A stretch of 64,000 nt of DNA from G020348385 sp964410125 (GTDB lineage Bacteria; Acidobacteriota; Aminicenantia; Aminicenantales; Aminicenantaceae): positions 1 through 64,000 of the forward strand of contig CAYPGQ010000009.1 of NCBI GenBank assembly GCA_964410125.1. Direction: 5' to 3'. The notes under the pieces were generated by a model. It worked only from the letters and a program-made list of their open reading frames with translations. It searched no databases and was not told the DNA's origin. Below, piece by piece: positions 8,226 through 16,202 of the stretch; position 1 is the stretch's first letter; each line of letters opens with the position of its first letter. The position numbers and the translations under genes were made by a program.

Positions 8226-8840
8226 ATGACCCGTTCGAAAGTGTTAGGTTGGATCATACTGGTTCTTGTGGCGTTTTTATTTTTATCCAGCGGCCCTCGA
8301 TTATTGGCTTCCGAAACGATTGCCGATCACCAGCAACAGGAAAAAATCACAGAGCAACAAAAGGAGCAGGAAAAAGAGAAACAAGCTGAAAAAGAGGAGG
8401 ATATCGGAGATGCCATGAAAAAACGCATGGATCAAGGCGAATCCATGTTCGAAATATTAGGCCTCCCCACACCTGAAGATTACATGCCGACCACGTTTGA
8501 ATTTTTTCTCTTGTGGCTTATTCCCCTTTCTGTCATAGTGGCCGTCATTATATTGATTATGTTGGTTTCTAAACGTCGTCACCAAAGGATTTTAGCCATG
8601 ATCGAAAAAGGTATCCTTCCGGATGCTAAAGCTATCAACCACTATAAAGCCACCCAATTCCGATGGGATGTATTCCTTCTCCTGACAGGCCTCGTTCTGG
8701 GATTAGGAGGTATCGGTCTTTCCGTGTTCATGATGGGGCACAAAGGACCGGAACAGTGGTACATGGGAGTTATCCCATTTCTCGTTGGGGTGGCGTTGCT
8801 GGTTTTTTACCAGATTTTCTACAGGAAGAAAAAAGAGTAG
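8226..8840 (+). CDS. DUF6249-like membrane protein, first gene of a sigma-factor operon
   Basis: About 204 residues from ATG 8226, chosen because AAGGAG lies 7 bases upstream; an in-frame ATG at 8157 lacks a ribosome site. A signal/TM helix (residues ~7-25) precedes a highly charged Gln/Lys/Glu segment likely to be coiled coil. It continues with a TM helix (LLWLIPLSVIVAVIILIMLV), a short cytoplasmic block RRHQRILAMIEKGILPD, and two further helices. The RHxE/RILAMIEKGxxPD block followed by a pair of helices is typical of DUF6249-type proteins, which often sit next to ECF sigma factors. It is followed by a strong hairpin and then the sigma gene, suggesting a membrane sensor or accessory role. 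Confidence 0.7.
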   Translation: MTRSKVLGWIILVLVAFLFLSSGPRLLASETIADHQQQEKITEQQKEQEKEKQAEKEEDIGDAMKKRMDQGESMFEILGLPTPEDYMPTTFEFFLLWLIPLSVIVAVIILIMLVSKRRHQRILAMIEKGILPDAKAINHYKATQFRWDVFLLLTGLVLGLGGIGLSVFMMGHKGPEQWYMGVIPFLVGVALLVFYQIFYRKKKE

Positions 8841-8850
8841 ACAGTAACCT

Positions 8851-8883
8851 AGAGGGCTGGGAAGGGAAACCTCCCAGCCCTCT
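8851..8883 (+). other. Strong intercistronic hairpin
   Basis: AGAGGGCTGGGA(a)GG pairs with CCTCCCAGCCCTCT around a GAAA-type loop, with a single bulged A. It lies between the stop at 8840 and the sigma GTG at 8907 and has no T tract. It is therefore more likely an mRNA-stabilising or processing hairpin than a terminator. Confidence 0.6.
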
Positions 8884-8906
8884 GTTGGGTCGAACGGAGA
8901 AAAAAT

Positions 8907-9491
8907 GTGAACAAAGAGGATGAAAGAAAACTCATCCAGACGATAAAAGCCGGGAACTACCGCCAATTCGAGAGATTGATCGTGGCTTATCAAAAACCTT
9001 TGTACGTATTCATATGGAGAATGATCCAGGACGAGGACGACGCCAAGGATATATGCCAGGACACATTCTTCAAAGCCTATAAAAAAATCAAATCTTTCAA
9101 GGAAAAGTCAAAATTCTCCAGTTGGTTGTTCCAGATCGGATACAGGAAAGCGTTGGATTTTATGGCCAAGAAAAAACGGCAACGGACCGTGCTGGCCAAG
9201 ATGGAGACACAATCCCAGATGGCAGGGAATGAAAAAAAGTTTGAGATCAAACAGGCAGATTCAGCGATCGGAAAGATTATCGATAAACTTCAACAGAATC
9301 ACCGGACAGCCCTCCATCTATTCTATAAGGAAGAGATGACCTACAATGAGATCGCTTCCGTGATGAAAGTCCCGATAAACACAGTGAAATCCCATATTCA
9401 TCGAGGGAAAGAGATCGTACGAGAGAAGCTATCTCGAATGGATAGATGGAATAAACAACCGACATATGAGGAAACCCATGGAAAAAAATGA
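8907..9491 (+). CDS. ECF-type RNA polymerase sigma factor
   Basis: A 194-residue sigma-70 family protein of ECF size. Region 2 includes the DDAKDICQDTFFKAYKKI helix and the FSSWLFQIGYRKALDF promoter-melting block. Region 4 is HLFYKEEMTYNEIASVMKVP followed by NTVKSHIHRGKEIVREKL, a classical helix-turn-helix. The start is GTG with GGAG at 8896-8899. The gene overlaps the next small membrane-protein gene by 14 bases, the usual arrangement for a sigma factor with its membrane regulator. The target promoters cannot be predicted. Confidence 0.92.
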   Translation: MNKEDERKLIQTIKAGNYRQFERLIVAYQKPLYVFIWRMIQDEDDAKDICQDTFFKAYKKIKSFKEKSKFSSWLFQIGYRKALDFMAKKKRQRTVLAKMETQSQMAGNEKKFEIKQADSAIGKIIDKLQQNHRTALHLFYKEEMTYNEIASVMKVPINTVKSHIHRGKEIVREKLSRMDRWNKQPTYEETHGKK

Positions 9492-9855
9492 TGTGGATAA
9501 AATGATTAAACAAAATCTAGAAGCAGGCCCCCCCGGGATGGAGATCGACATCCGGCATGAGACCATGTCCCGGATCGAGGCTTATGAGGAAAAAAGGGGA
9601 AAAGTCAAAAACTTTGGGTTGTGGATCGTGTCGCTATTCGTGTTTTGTGCAGGCCTGTTGTCCATTTTTCTATTCGAAGGATTGATCGTATATTATGAGA
9701 GCCTTTTCCTTCGGCTTCGATTGGACACAACAGTTGTCAAGTTTGGCTTCCAAGGCGTATTTCTCGTATTCGTTCTGACCTCTCTGACTGTAATGATCTC
9801 CCAGGTCAGGCCGGCGAAGCACCTCAGTCGCTTTATGTTCCTGGTATCATTTTGA
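9478..9855 (+). CDS. Small membrane protein, probable regulator of the adjacent sigma factor
   Basis: About 125 residues from ATG 9478, with AGGA just upstream; it starts inside the sigma gene. The first ~45 residues are soluble and charged (DKMIKQNLEAGP, HETMSRIEAYEEKRGK), followed by two hydrophobic stretches (FGLWIVSLFVFCAGLLSIFL and FGFQGVFLVFVLTSLTVMI). No zinc-binding HxxxCxxC is present, so this is not a zf-HC2 anti-sigma factor. Overlap and topology (cytoplasmic N-terminus, membrane C-terminus) suggest an anti-sigma-like role by analogy only. The stop is one base from the convergent DUF1579 gene. Confidence 0.65.
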   Translation: MEKNDVDKMIKQNLEAGPPGMEIDIRHETMSRIEAYEEKRGKVKNFGLWIVSLFVFCAGLLSIFLFEGLIVYYESLFLRLRLDTTVVKFGFQGVFLVFVLTSLTVMISQVRPAKHLSRFMFLVSF

Positions 9856-9856
9856 T

Positions 9857-10456
9857 CTATTTATTCCGCTTGACCCGATTCTCCAGGCTTTTGAATTCTT
9901 GACCATCAGGGCTGATCATGAACATTTCATAAACAAACTCATCTTGGCTTATCCATTTGGTAGTTGTCCGGACTTTCATCGTTCCCCCAGTCATCGGATC
10001 AGTCCATTCAGCTCGTTCAGTCATGATTTTCCCCGTTTCATCGAAGGTGCCGGATAACAAATAGAAAGCTGTGCTGCTGTTGTCGATCCAGAAGGAGATG
10101 TACTTTTTCTGGAAGTTATCGTAGCCATTGATCTGGATCCCTTCGAAGGGCTGGCCAAACATCGTTCCTTTGTATTCCATCTTCAAAAACCGACCCCCCA
10201 AGATCAGCTCGGCTTTTGAGACACTATTCGAGACAACAGGCTCTGCTCCGGGCATCATCCATGCTGTGCTGGTGACTTCCCATTGCCCGATGAAGTTTTT
10301 GAAATATGCGTGGTTTTCATTCGGGGCCATCATTTTCATGTAGGCTTCCATCATGGCCTGCTGGTCCTGTTGAGCTTCCTGGGCGTTGATGTACATGCTT
10401 GATAGGGATACGATCAAAAGAGCCGTTCCAATAGCCATAAAAGCTTTTTTTACCAT
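9857..10456 (-). CDS. Exported DUF1579 protein
   Basis: A 199-residue protein with a cleavable signal peptide (MVKKAFMAIGTALLIVSLSS, cleavage near INAQ). The domain matches DUF1579: a start FIGQWEVTSTAWM, then ELILGGRFLKMEYKGTMFGQ with FEGIQINGYDN, and the strand pair SFWIDNSSTAFYLLSG-TFDETGK. It is a lipocalin-like beta barrel of unknown ligand. GAGGAGGAGATT precedes the ATG. It is convergent with the sigma operon, with stops adjacent, and divergent from permease 2 with a ~118-base AT-rich spacer. Confidence 0.85.
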   Translation of the reverse strand: MVKKAFMAIGTALLIVSLSSMYINAQEAQQDQQAMMEAYMKMMAPNENHAYFKNFIGQWEVTSTAWMMPGAEPVVSNSVSKAELILGGRFLKMEYKGTMFGQPFEGIQINGYDNFQKKYISFWIDNSSTAFYLLSGTFDETGKIMTERAEWTDPMTGGTMKVRTTTKWISQDEFVYEMFMISPDGQEFKSLENRVKRNK

Positions 10457-10574
10457 AATCTCCTCCTCTAAAATCTATCGGAATACTCAATTATATACTA
10501 TTTTATGGGTTTTTGCAGCAGGTAAATTTCTATCACTTTCCTTTTTTTCCTGTTGATGATATGGTTGATTTCCG

Positions 10575-12998
10575 ATGTTTTTTACTCACTATCTCAAAAT
10601 TTCGCTAAGGCATTTAGCCCGCACCAAGCTTTTTACGATCATCAATGTCCTTGGGCTTTCCATCGGAATGGCAACATGTCTTCTCATCCTGCACTATGTG
10701 AATTTCGAGAGAAGTTATGACCGGTTCCACAAGGACAGCGAACGCATCTATCGCCTGAGATATGAGCGAACCAGCGAGGAGGGGACTGCCGTACGGTTTG
10801 CCTCCTGCTGTCCTCCTGGAGCAGATGCCATCCGGGGTGTTTTCCCCGAAGTGGAAACCATCGCCCGCATATTCCGGAACCAAACCGTGGTCTCTCTCAA
10901 CGACCGAGATGTCAAATTCACGGAAGATCGGATGTATTTTGCCGAACCCGGCTTCTTTCAAATATTCCATCTGAATTTCCTAGAAGGCGATCCGTTAAAC
11001 GATATCCAAAAAGCCAACATGGCGTTTATTTCCCTTTCGACGGCCGAAAAATATTTCGGTATGGAAAATCCCATCGGGAAAACTCTCAACGTAGGTGGCA
11101 AAACCGATTTCACGCTGGCCGGTGTTTTTGACGATGTTCCGCCAAACTCCCATCTCAAAATGGATATCATCCTGTCCTACGAAAATATCCGGTCGCTGTT
11201 TGGTCCTGATGTCCTCGAATCCTGGGGGCACACAGGCTTCTTTACCTATATTCGATTCAAGGAAGGCACCGATCCGCAGACATTTCAAAATAAGATGCCC
11301 GACCTTGTGGAAAAGAGCTGCGGCGAACTCATGCGTGCTTACAAGGTCTTGATCGAACTGAAATTACAAAAGCTAGAAGACATTCATTTGACCTCGCACT
11401 ATATGCAGGAATACGAAATCAATGGCAGCCGGGATTCCGTGAATTTTTTGATGATCGTGGCCGTTTTTATCGTTTTCATGGCCTGGATCAATTACATCAA
11501 CCTCTCCACGGCCCGTGTCTTGACTCGTTCGAAGGAAGTGGGATTGCGCAAGGTTGTGGGTGCATCACGCCGTCATATCATCACCCAGCTCTTTTTTGAG
11601 ACGTTTATCATAAACCTGATTGCTATCACTCTGGCTGTTGTGCTCGTCCAGATTTTTCTCCCGGCTTTCAGCCGTATCGCCGGCACGCCCTTAATTTTCG
11701 TCATTTGGGAGCAATCCTTGTTTTGGGTATCCCTATCGGCCCTGTTTTTGGGAGGGATTTTTCTGTCTGGATTCTATCCTGTGGCGGCAATTTCTTCTTT
11801 TCAACCGGCCGGAGTTTTGAAAGGATCGTTAGAAAAAACCCCAAAAGGAATGAAACTGAGAAAAGCCCTGGTGGTTTTTCAGTTTATCATGGCCCTTGTA
11901 TTGTTGACGGGGACCTTTGCCGTATCCCGTCAAATTTTTTTCATGAAGAATCAGGACCTGGGTTTTGATAGGGATCACGTTCTTGTGGTCAATGCCCCCC
12001 GAATAATCGATGAGGCTTCTCTAAAACAAATCGATGTTTTAAAGGAGGAGCTTCTCAAACATTCCGACATCCAGAAGATATGTGTGGTGACGGAAGTGCC
12101 CGGACGGCAGATCTATTGGGATGCCGGCGCCATTTTAAGAGCCGGTGAAGATCCCGGCAAGGGCAAAAACTACCAGATTGTGGGTGTGGATTATGACTAT
12201 ATGGATGTGTTCCAGCTCAAGCTCCTTCACGGACGCAACTTCTCGAAGGAGTTTCCCAGCGATAATATGGCCCTTATCCTGAATGAGACCGCCGTTCGAT
12301 GGATGGGGTTTGAAAGCAGTGAAACAGCCGTAGGGCAGCAGGTGGATTACTGGGGAGAATTCTATACCGTGATCGGCGTTTTTTCCGATTTTCACCAGCA
12401 ATCCCCTAAACAAGCATTCGAACCGCATATTTATCGGTTCATACCGTACGGCCTGAGGTGGATAGGAAAATTTGCAATAAAAATCGATGCCCAAAATGTA
12501 AAAGAAACCATCGCATTGATTGGGGAGGAATATGCTCGATTTTTTCCGGAAAATCCCTATGAATATTTTTTTCTGGATGATTATTTCAACCAACAGTATA
12601 AGGCCGATGAACTCTTCGGCAGGGTCATTGGAATTTTTGCCCTTTTGGCCCTATTTGTCACCGGACTGGGGATATTCGGAATGTCGGCATTTTTGACTTT
12701 GCAGCGCACCAAAGAGATCGGGATCCGCAAAGTCCTTGGTGCGACCACGTCCAGTATCCTGAGACTTTTGGCATGGGATTTTCTGGTTTTGATCCTTATT
12801 TCCCTGTTCATTGCCTGGCCCTTGACCTACTGGGGAATCCAACAGTGGCTGGATTCGTATGCCCACAGAGTGCCCGTGAATGTCCTGCTATTCTTGGCCC
12901 CTTTGGTAATCATCGTGGTGATCGCCACTCTGACCATCAGTTCCCATATCGTGAAGGCTGCATCAGCTGATCCGGTGGATGCGATCAAACACGAGTAA
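10575..12998 (+). CDS. FtsX/MacB-type ABC transporter permease (paralogue 2)
   Basis: An 807-residue paralogue of the permease at 2941: N-terminal HYLKISLRHLARTKLFTIIN, a TM helix, MacB-like periplasmic region, FtsX block 1 (INYINLSTARV, then EVGLRKVVGASRRHI), FtsX block 2 (IFGMSAFLTLQRTKEIGIRK) and end VDAIKHE. The start lacks a good ribosome site, but paralogue alignment places the first residues here. No ATP-binding partner is adjacent. As a family these use mechanotransmission to move lipoproteins, peptides or small molecules across the envelope; the substrate is unknown. Confidence 0.87.
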   Translation: MFFTHYLKISLRHLARTKLFTIINVLGLSIGMATCLLILHYVNFERSYDRFHKDSERIYRLRYERTSEEGTAVRFASCCPPGADAIRGVFPEVETIARIFRNQTVVSLNDRDVKFTEDRMYFAEPGFFQIFHLNFLEGDPLNDIQKANMAFISLSTAEKYFGMENPIGKTLNVGGKTDFTLAGVFDDVPPNSHLKMDIILSYENIRSLFGPDVLESWGHTGFFTYIRFKEGTDPQTFQNKMPDLVEKSCGELMRAYKVLIELKLQKLEDIHLTSHYMQEYEINGSRDSVNFLMIVAVFIVFMAWINYINLSTARVLTRSKEVGLRKVVGASRRHIITQLFFETFIINLIAITLAVVLVQIFLPAFSRIAGTPLIFVIWEQSLFWVSLSALFLGGIFLSGFYPVAAISSFQPAGVLKGSLEKTPKGMKLRKALVVFQFIMALVLLTGTFAVSRQIFFMKNQDLGFDRDHVLVVNAPRIIDEASLKQIDVLKEELLKHSDIQKICVVTEVPGRQIYWDAGAILRAGEDPGKGKNYQIVGVDYDYMDVFQLKLLHGRNFSKEFPSDNMALILNETAVRWMGFESSETAVGQQVDYWGEFYTVIGVFSDFHQQSPKQAFEPHIYRFIPYGLRWIGKFAIKIDAQNVKETIALIGEEYARFFPENPYEYFFLDDYFNQQYKADELFGRVIGIFALLALFVTGLGIFGMSAFLTLQRTKEIGIRKVLGATTSSILRLLAWDFLVLILISLFIAWPLTYWGIQQWLDSYAHRVPVNVLLFLAPLVIIVVIATLTISSHIVKAASADPVDAIKHE

Positions 12999-13051
12999 AT
13001 CCAAACTGGAATTTTTGGTACGGTGGTGGTATTTTTAAAGAGAATAAAAAT

Positions 13052-13828
13052 ATGAGTGAAGTGCGGATTATCGATATGGATGCGGGGAATATTTTTGATT
13101 ATGGATTCTGCGGGACAAAAAATATCAAGCATGAGGGTTGCCGCCGAAAAGCGGAATGGTTCAAAAAAAGACTGGCCGAAGGCATGAAGTACAAGGTGTT
13201 GTATTCCGAAGGAAAGGGGACTGTCGGGTTGATCGAATACATTCCCGGCGAATACGCTTGGAGAGGGGTCGAAGCAGAAGGGTACATGGTTATCCACTGC
13301 CTTTGCATCTTTTATAAGCCGTACAGAGAAAAGGGCATTGCAAGCAAGATGATCGATGAGTGCATAAAAGATGCAAAAAAAGAAAAAAAGCATGGAGTTG
13401 CTGTCGTCACACGGAAGGGAGCTTGGATGGTCGGAAAGGACCTATTCGTGAAGAATGGATTTGAAGTTGTGGATAAGGCTGAACCTGATTTTGAGCTTTT
13501 GGTGAAAAAATTCAAAAAAGAAACTCCTGCACCAAAATTCAAGGGAAATTGGGATAAAGTTCTGGAAAAATACAAAAAAGGCCTGACCATCCTCTGGTCT
13601 GACCAATGTCCGTATATTGCAAAGTCGATCCATGAAATCAGAGAAACGATCAAGGAAAGATATGGGATTAAGGCCAATATTGTCGAGATAAAAGATCACA
13701 AACAAGCCCAGAATGCTCCCTCCCCGTATGCGATCTTCAGCCTGATTTATGAGGGGGAACTCCTGGCCTTTCATCCCATCAGCAATAAAAGGTTCATGAA
13801 CATCATGGACAAAGTTTTGAGGAAATAA
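13052..13828 (+). CDS. GNAT acetyltransferase fused to a YoaP-like C-terminal domain
   Basis: A 258-residue two-domain protein. Residues ~1-150 are a GNAT fold: the strand YMVIHCLCIFYK and the acetyl-CoA loop YREKGIASKMIDECIKDA (R-x-x-G-x-A pattern), then KNGFEVVDK. Residues ~165-258 match the YoaP-like domain, with a thioredoxin-like strand-helix start TILWSDQCPYIAKSIHEI and a closing FHPISNKRFMNIMDKV. The single Cys in SDQCPY replaces a CxxC, so thiol-disulphide exchange is not implied. The acetylated substrate is unknown. A tiny reading frame follows after 4 bases. Confidence 0.85.
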   Translation: MSEVRIIDMDAGNIFDYGFCGTKNIKHEGCRRKAEWFKKRLAEGMKYKVLYSEGKGTVGLIEYIPGEYAWRGVEAEGYMVIHCLCIFYKPYREKGIASKMIDECIKDAKKEKKHGVAVVTRKGAWMVGKDLFVKNGFEVVDKAEPDFELLVKKFKKETPAPKFKGNWDKVLEKYKKGLTILWSDQCPYIAKSIHEIRETIKERYGIKANIVEIKDHKQAQNAPSPYAIFSLIYEGELLAFHPISNKRFMNIMDKVLRK

Positions 13829-13832
13829 CATC

Positions 13833-14018
13833 ATGCTTCCGAAAGTGATCACGCATAACACAATCAGTCTTTTGATCTTGCCCACTCTGGTCGGACGAGA
13901 ATCCTTGAAGTTGTTCGAAGATTTTAGCCCCAGAGACAAAGAGATAAGACTGAAACTTACAAGAAATGAAGCTTTCGATAACAACCACATTTTGTTAGAA
14001 TACAAAGTGTTGAAATAG
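13833..14018 (+). CDS. Small hypothetical open reading frame
   Basis: 61 codons between the GNAT-YoaP gene and the GyrI-like gene, on the same strand and nearly abutting both. The second half is charged and protein-like (SPRDKEIRLKLTRNEAF), but no family is recognised and there is no ribosome site. It could be a real small protein, the remains of a longer gene, or chance. Confidence 0.3.
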   Translation: MLPKVITHNTISLLILPTLVGRESLKLFEDFSPRDKEIRLKLTRNEAFDNNHILLEYKVLK

Positions 14019-14034
14019 GCAAAAAGGAGGGGCC

Positions 14035-14514
14035 ATGAGTGATTTAGACGTTCGGATCGTTAAGCTTGAACCGATGCGTGTGGCGAGTGTTAGGGCAGTC
14101 AGCGAAAGTCCGGAGGTAGATGCCTGGGGAAAATTGCGAACATGGGCCGAGCCCAAAGGATTTCTCCAGGATGACGAAAATCATCCTATATTTGGGTTCA
14201 ACAATCCCAATCCCCAACCGGGCAGCAAGGAATATGGATACGAGCTCTGGATAAAGGTGGGTTCCGATGTGGGATCCGAGGGAAAGATCGAGATGAAGGA
14301 CTATCCTGGCGGATTATTTGCTGTGACTACGTGCAAACTGACCGGAGATCCCAGCGGGTGGAATATCCTCGAGACTTGGAAGGCGCTTTGGGAATGGGTC
14401 AAAGCCAGCAAATACAAATGGCGTCAGGTTCATGAGTTGGAAAAGGTCCACGACCCGATGGCTGCAGAGATGGATATCATCTTAGACCTCTTTCTTCCCA
14501 TCGAAGAAGAGTAG
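14035..14514 (+). CDS. GyrI-like small-molecule-binding protein
   Basis: A 159-residue single-domain protein of the GyrI/AraC effector-binding (SHS2-type) fold: LEPMRVASVRAVSESPE, a central IFGFNNPNPQPGSKEYGYELW strand block, the YPGGLFAVTTCKLTG turn, and an end helix WEWVKASKYKW. No DNA-binding domain is attached, so it is a stand-alone ligand-binding or hydrolase-like member. AAGGAGGGG immediately upstream makes the ATG secure. It is convergent with the DUF481 gene, 7 bases away. Confidence 0.8.
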   Translation: MSDLDVRIVKLEPMRVASVRAVSESPEVDAWGKLRTWAEPKGFLQDDENHPIFGFNNPNPQPGSKEYGYELWIKVGSDVGSEGKIEMKDYPGGLFAVTTCKLTGDPSGWNILETWKALWEWVKASKYKWRQVHELEKVHDPMAAEMDIILDLFLPIEEE

Positions 14515-14521
14515 CCCCTGC

Positions 14522-15268
14522 TCAAAATTTTGCGGATAGGCCGGCGATAAACAAAACATCATTTTTCTTGATGGCCTCGCCGACCGGTTTGCTGTCATAT
14601 TTATCCATCAGTGTCAGTTTGACCGACAATCCTTTGGTTATGGCTGAGGCCAAACTTATCTCGAATTGCAAAAAGATATGGTCCAATTTTGATATGTTCG
14701 TATTGAGACTGAGCGATTGAGATATTTCCGCGGTCGGGCTGACTTGCCAAGTGAATTCATTCCCCAATGAAATACCGGTATAACTGTCTGTTTCTCCGGA
14801 CTCGTGGTATTTTGTGAACACCTGGGATAGCCCGGAGCTGGCAGATAGAAGGGCATTTTCCAATGTGAGGATTTTATAGCCCAATCCCAAACTGGGGAGG
14901 ATCCTGTAACTGAAGTTTTTAAATCGGTCTCTGAGCCCCTGAATGCCATAATAGGAAAAAAATCTTTCTGAATGTTTCCATTGGATATAAGTTTCCAGCC
15001 CCATAGATTCGGCATTGGAGATATCCTTTTCTTTGTTAAGAAGAAAAAAAGCTTTATTCGTGCTGTCGATAGACTTGGACACTGGGCCTTTTGCAGAAAA
15101 AGTTAAAGATATATTTGTTGTGTCGGTATTCCCGCGAGCCAAAGCCAATCCAACTGCGGCATCTCCACCCCAATTATTCTCTTCATTTTCCTTGTCTTGG
15201 GCAAGTGCCCCTGTCACCAAGCATAGGCACAAAGCTGTAATAAGCCAATTGTATTTGAGAAGTTTCAT
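14522..15268 (-). CDS. DUF481 outer-membrane barrel protein
   Basis: A 248-residue protein with signal peptide (cleavage near GALAQ). The mature part begins with GGDAAVGLALARGNTDTTNI, the typical DUF481 (YdiY-like) opening in which a short repeated 'G-NT' strand starts the barrel. Alternating amphipathic strands follow, and the protein ends in a terminal Phe (GLSAKF), the usual outer-membrane insertion signal. TGGAGGATAAC precedes the ATG. It is third in a minus-strand run after the genes at 15508 and 15283. Transport substrate unknown. Confidence 0.82.
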   Translation of the reverse strand: MKLLKYNWLITALCLCLVTGALAQDKENEENNWGGDAAVGLALARGNTDTTNISLTFSAKGPVSKSIDSTNKAFFLLNKEKDISNAESMGLETYIQWKHSERFFSYYGIQGLRDRFKNFSYRILPSLGLGYKILTLENALLSASSGLSQVFTKYHESGETDSYTGISLGNEFTWQVSPTAEISQSLSLNTNISKLDHIFLQFEISLASAITKGLSVKLTLMDKYDSKPVGEAIKKNDVLFIAGLSAKF

Positions 15269-15282
15269 AAGTTATCCTCCAC

Positions 15283-15504
15283 TTAATGAGTCCGTTTGTT
15301 TTCATTCCTTGATTTGCGCAACAGGGATGGATAGGATATTAAGGATTGGGGCCTGCGAGAACGATAGGCAGCCAACAGACTCAGAAGAAAGCTGATAAAA
15401 AGAAAACCAATGATCACAAGAATACGGGACATGCTGATCGTCCAGAGAAAAAAATGAAAGGTGACCATTTCCGTAGTCTGGAATGCGATATTGAGGACAA
15501 GCAC
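15283..15504 (-). CDS. LapA-domain small membrane protein, short N-terminus
   Basis: A 73-residue protein with GTG start, 3 bases after the upstream stop. The pattern NIAFQTTEMVTFHFFLWTIS followed by a long helix (ILVIIGFLFISFLLSLLAAY) and a basic tail matches the LapA (DUF1049) domain, which normally has a first helix, the QN-x-V-x-F block, then a second helix. Here almost all of the first helix is missing; an in-frame stop lies one codon before GTG, so it was not simply missed upstream. It may be N-terminally eroded or use a different start arrangement. Confidence 0.6.
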   Translation of the reverse strand: MLVLNIAFQTTEMVTFHFFLWTISMSRILVIIGFLFISFLLSLLAAYRSRRPQSLISYPSLLRKSRNENKRTH

Positions 15505-15507
15505 TGA

Positions 15508-16122
15508 TTAATAAAAATAATTCAGCCCGATCAGGATACTGAAAGAGCTCAGGTTGACGCGGAATGTGGTTGAAGGTGAATTATCGAGGTAGATCGTTTC
15601 AGCATCAGCCGTCCCTCTGAGATAGAGGCCTTCGAAGAACAAGGATAACCTGTTGTTGAGCTTGATCGTGCTCCCGACTCCTCCATAAAATCCCAAGCCG
15701 TTTTTTATTTCTTGTCTTCGGACGTTTGCTTCCTCCAAATCTCCCCGCTCGCTCAGACGAAAGGTGCTGAAAAACAGGCCTCCTCCGGCGAAAACATAGG
15801 GTGAGAAAGTTTCACTCACAGATATGTTGTAATGGACAGAGGCAACAAGGGGAGTCACGGTAAGTGTGCCATCCAGAAATTTGCCTTCTTCTTTATCGAC
15901 GCTAAGCCGGTTGTACTTCCACTCGAGAGAAACAGATATGTTGGGATTGAGATAAATTACTCCGCCTATGCCGGATCCGTATCCTGTGTTTATGTTTTTT
16001 TGGCTGGGGAAAAAACCTGCCGCGTTTATAAAAAAGCTGAGCCGGCGAAACTGGGCAAAACCGGTTGTGGCTAGAGCCATTAGCAATAATGGAATAACAA
16101 TCAGTTTGAAAAATCTGGGCAT
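15508..16122 (-). CDS. Outer-membrane beta-barrel protein
   Basis: A 204-residue protein. Signal peptide (MPRFFKLIVIPLLLMALATT, cleavage at GFAQ), then strands of the OmpW/OmpA-like eight-stranded type: YGSGIGGVIYLNPNISVSLE, VTPLVASVHYNI, FSPYVFAGGGLFFS, GFYGGVGSTIKLN and a closing INLSSFSILIGLNYFY-like strand ending in Tyr. TTTAGGAGG precedes the start. It heads the three-gene minus-strand run (barrel, LapA-like, DUF481). Confidence 0.78.
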   Translation of the reverse strand: MPRFFKLIVIPLLLMALATTGFAQFRRLSFFINAAGFFPSQKNINTGYGSGIGGVIYLNPNISVSLEWKYNRLSVDKEEGKFLDGTLTVTPLVASVHYNISVSETFSPYVFAGGGLFFSTFRLSERGDLEEANVRRQEIKNGLGFYGGVGSTIKLNNRLSLFFEGLYLRGTADAETIYLDNSPSTTFRVNLSSFSILIGLNYFY

Positions 16123-16202
16123 GCCAGCCTCCTAAAGATAAAAATCCGTATATATGCTAAGAAACGTGTCAATTGTTCCACTTTTTTAAATTCATGATCA
16201 TT

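Noticed and set aside
8851..8883. Intrinsic terminator
   Set aside because: No T tract follows the stem, and a co-directional sigma gene starts 23 bases later.
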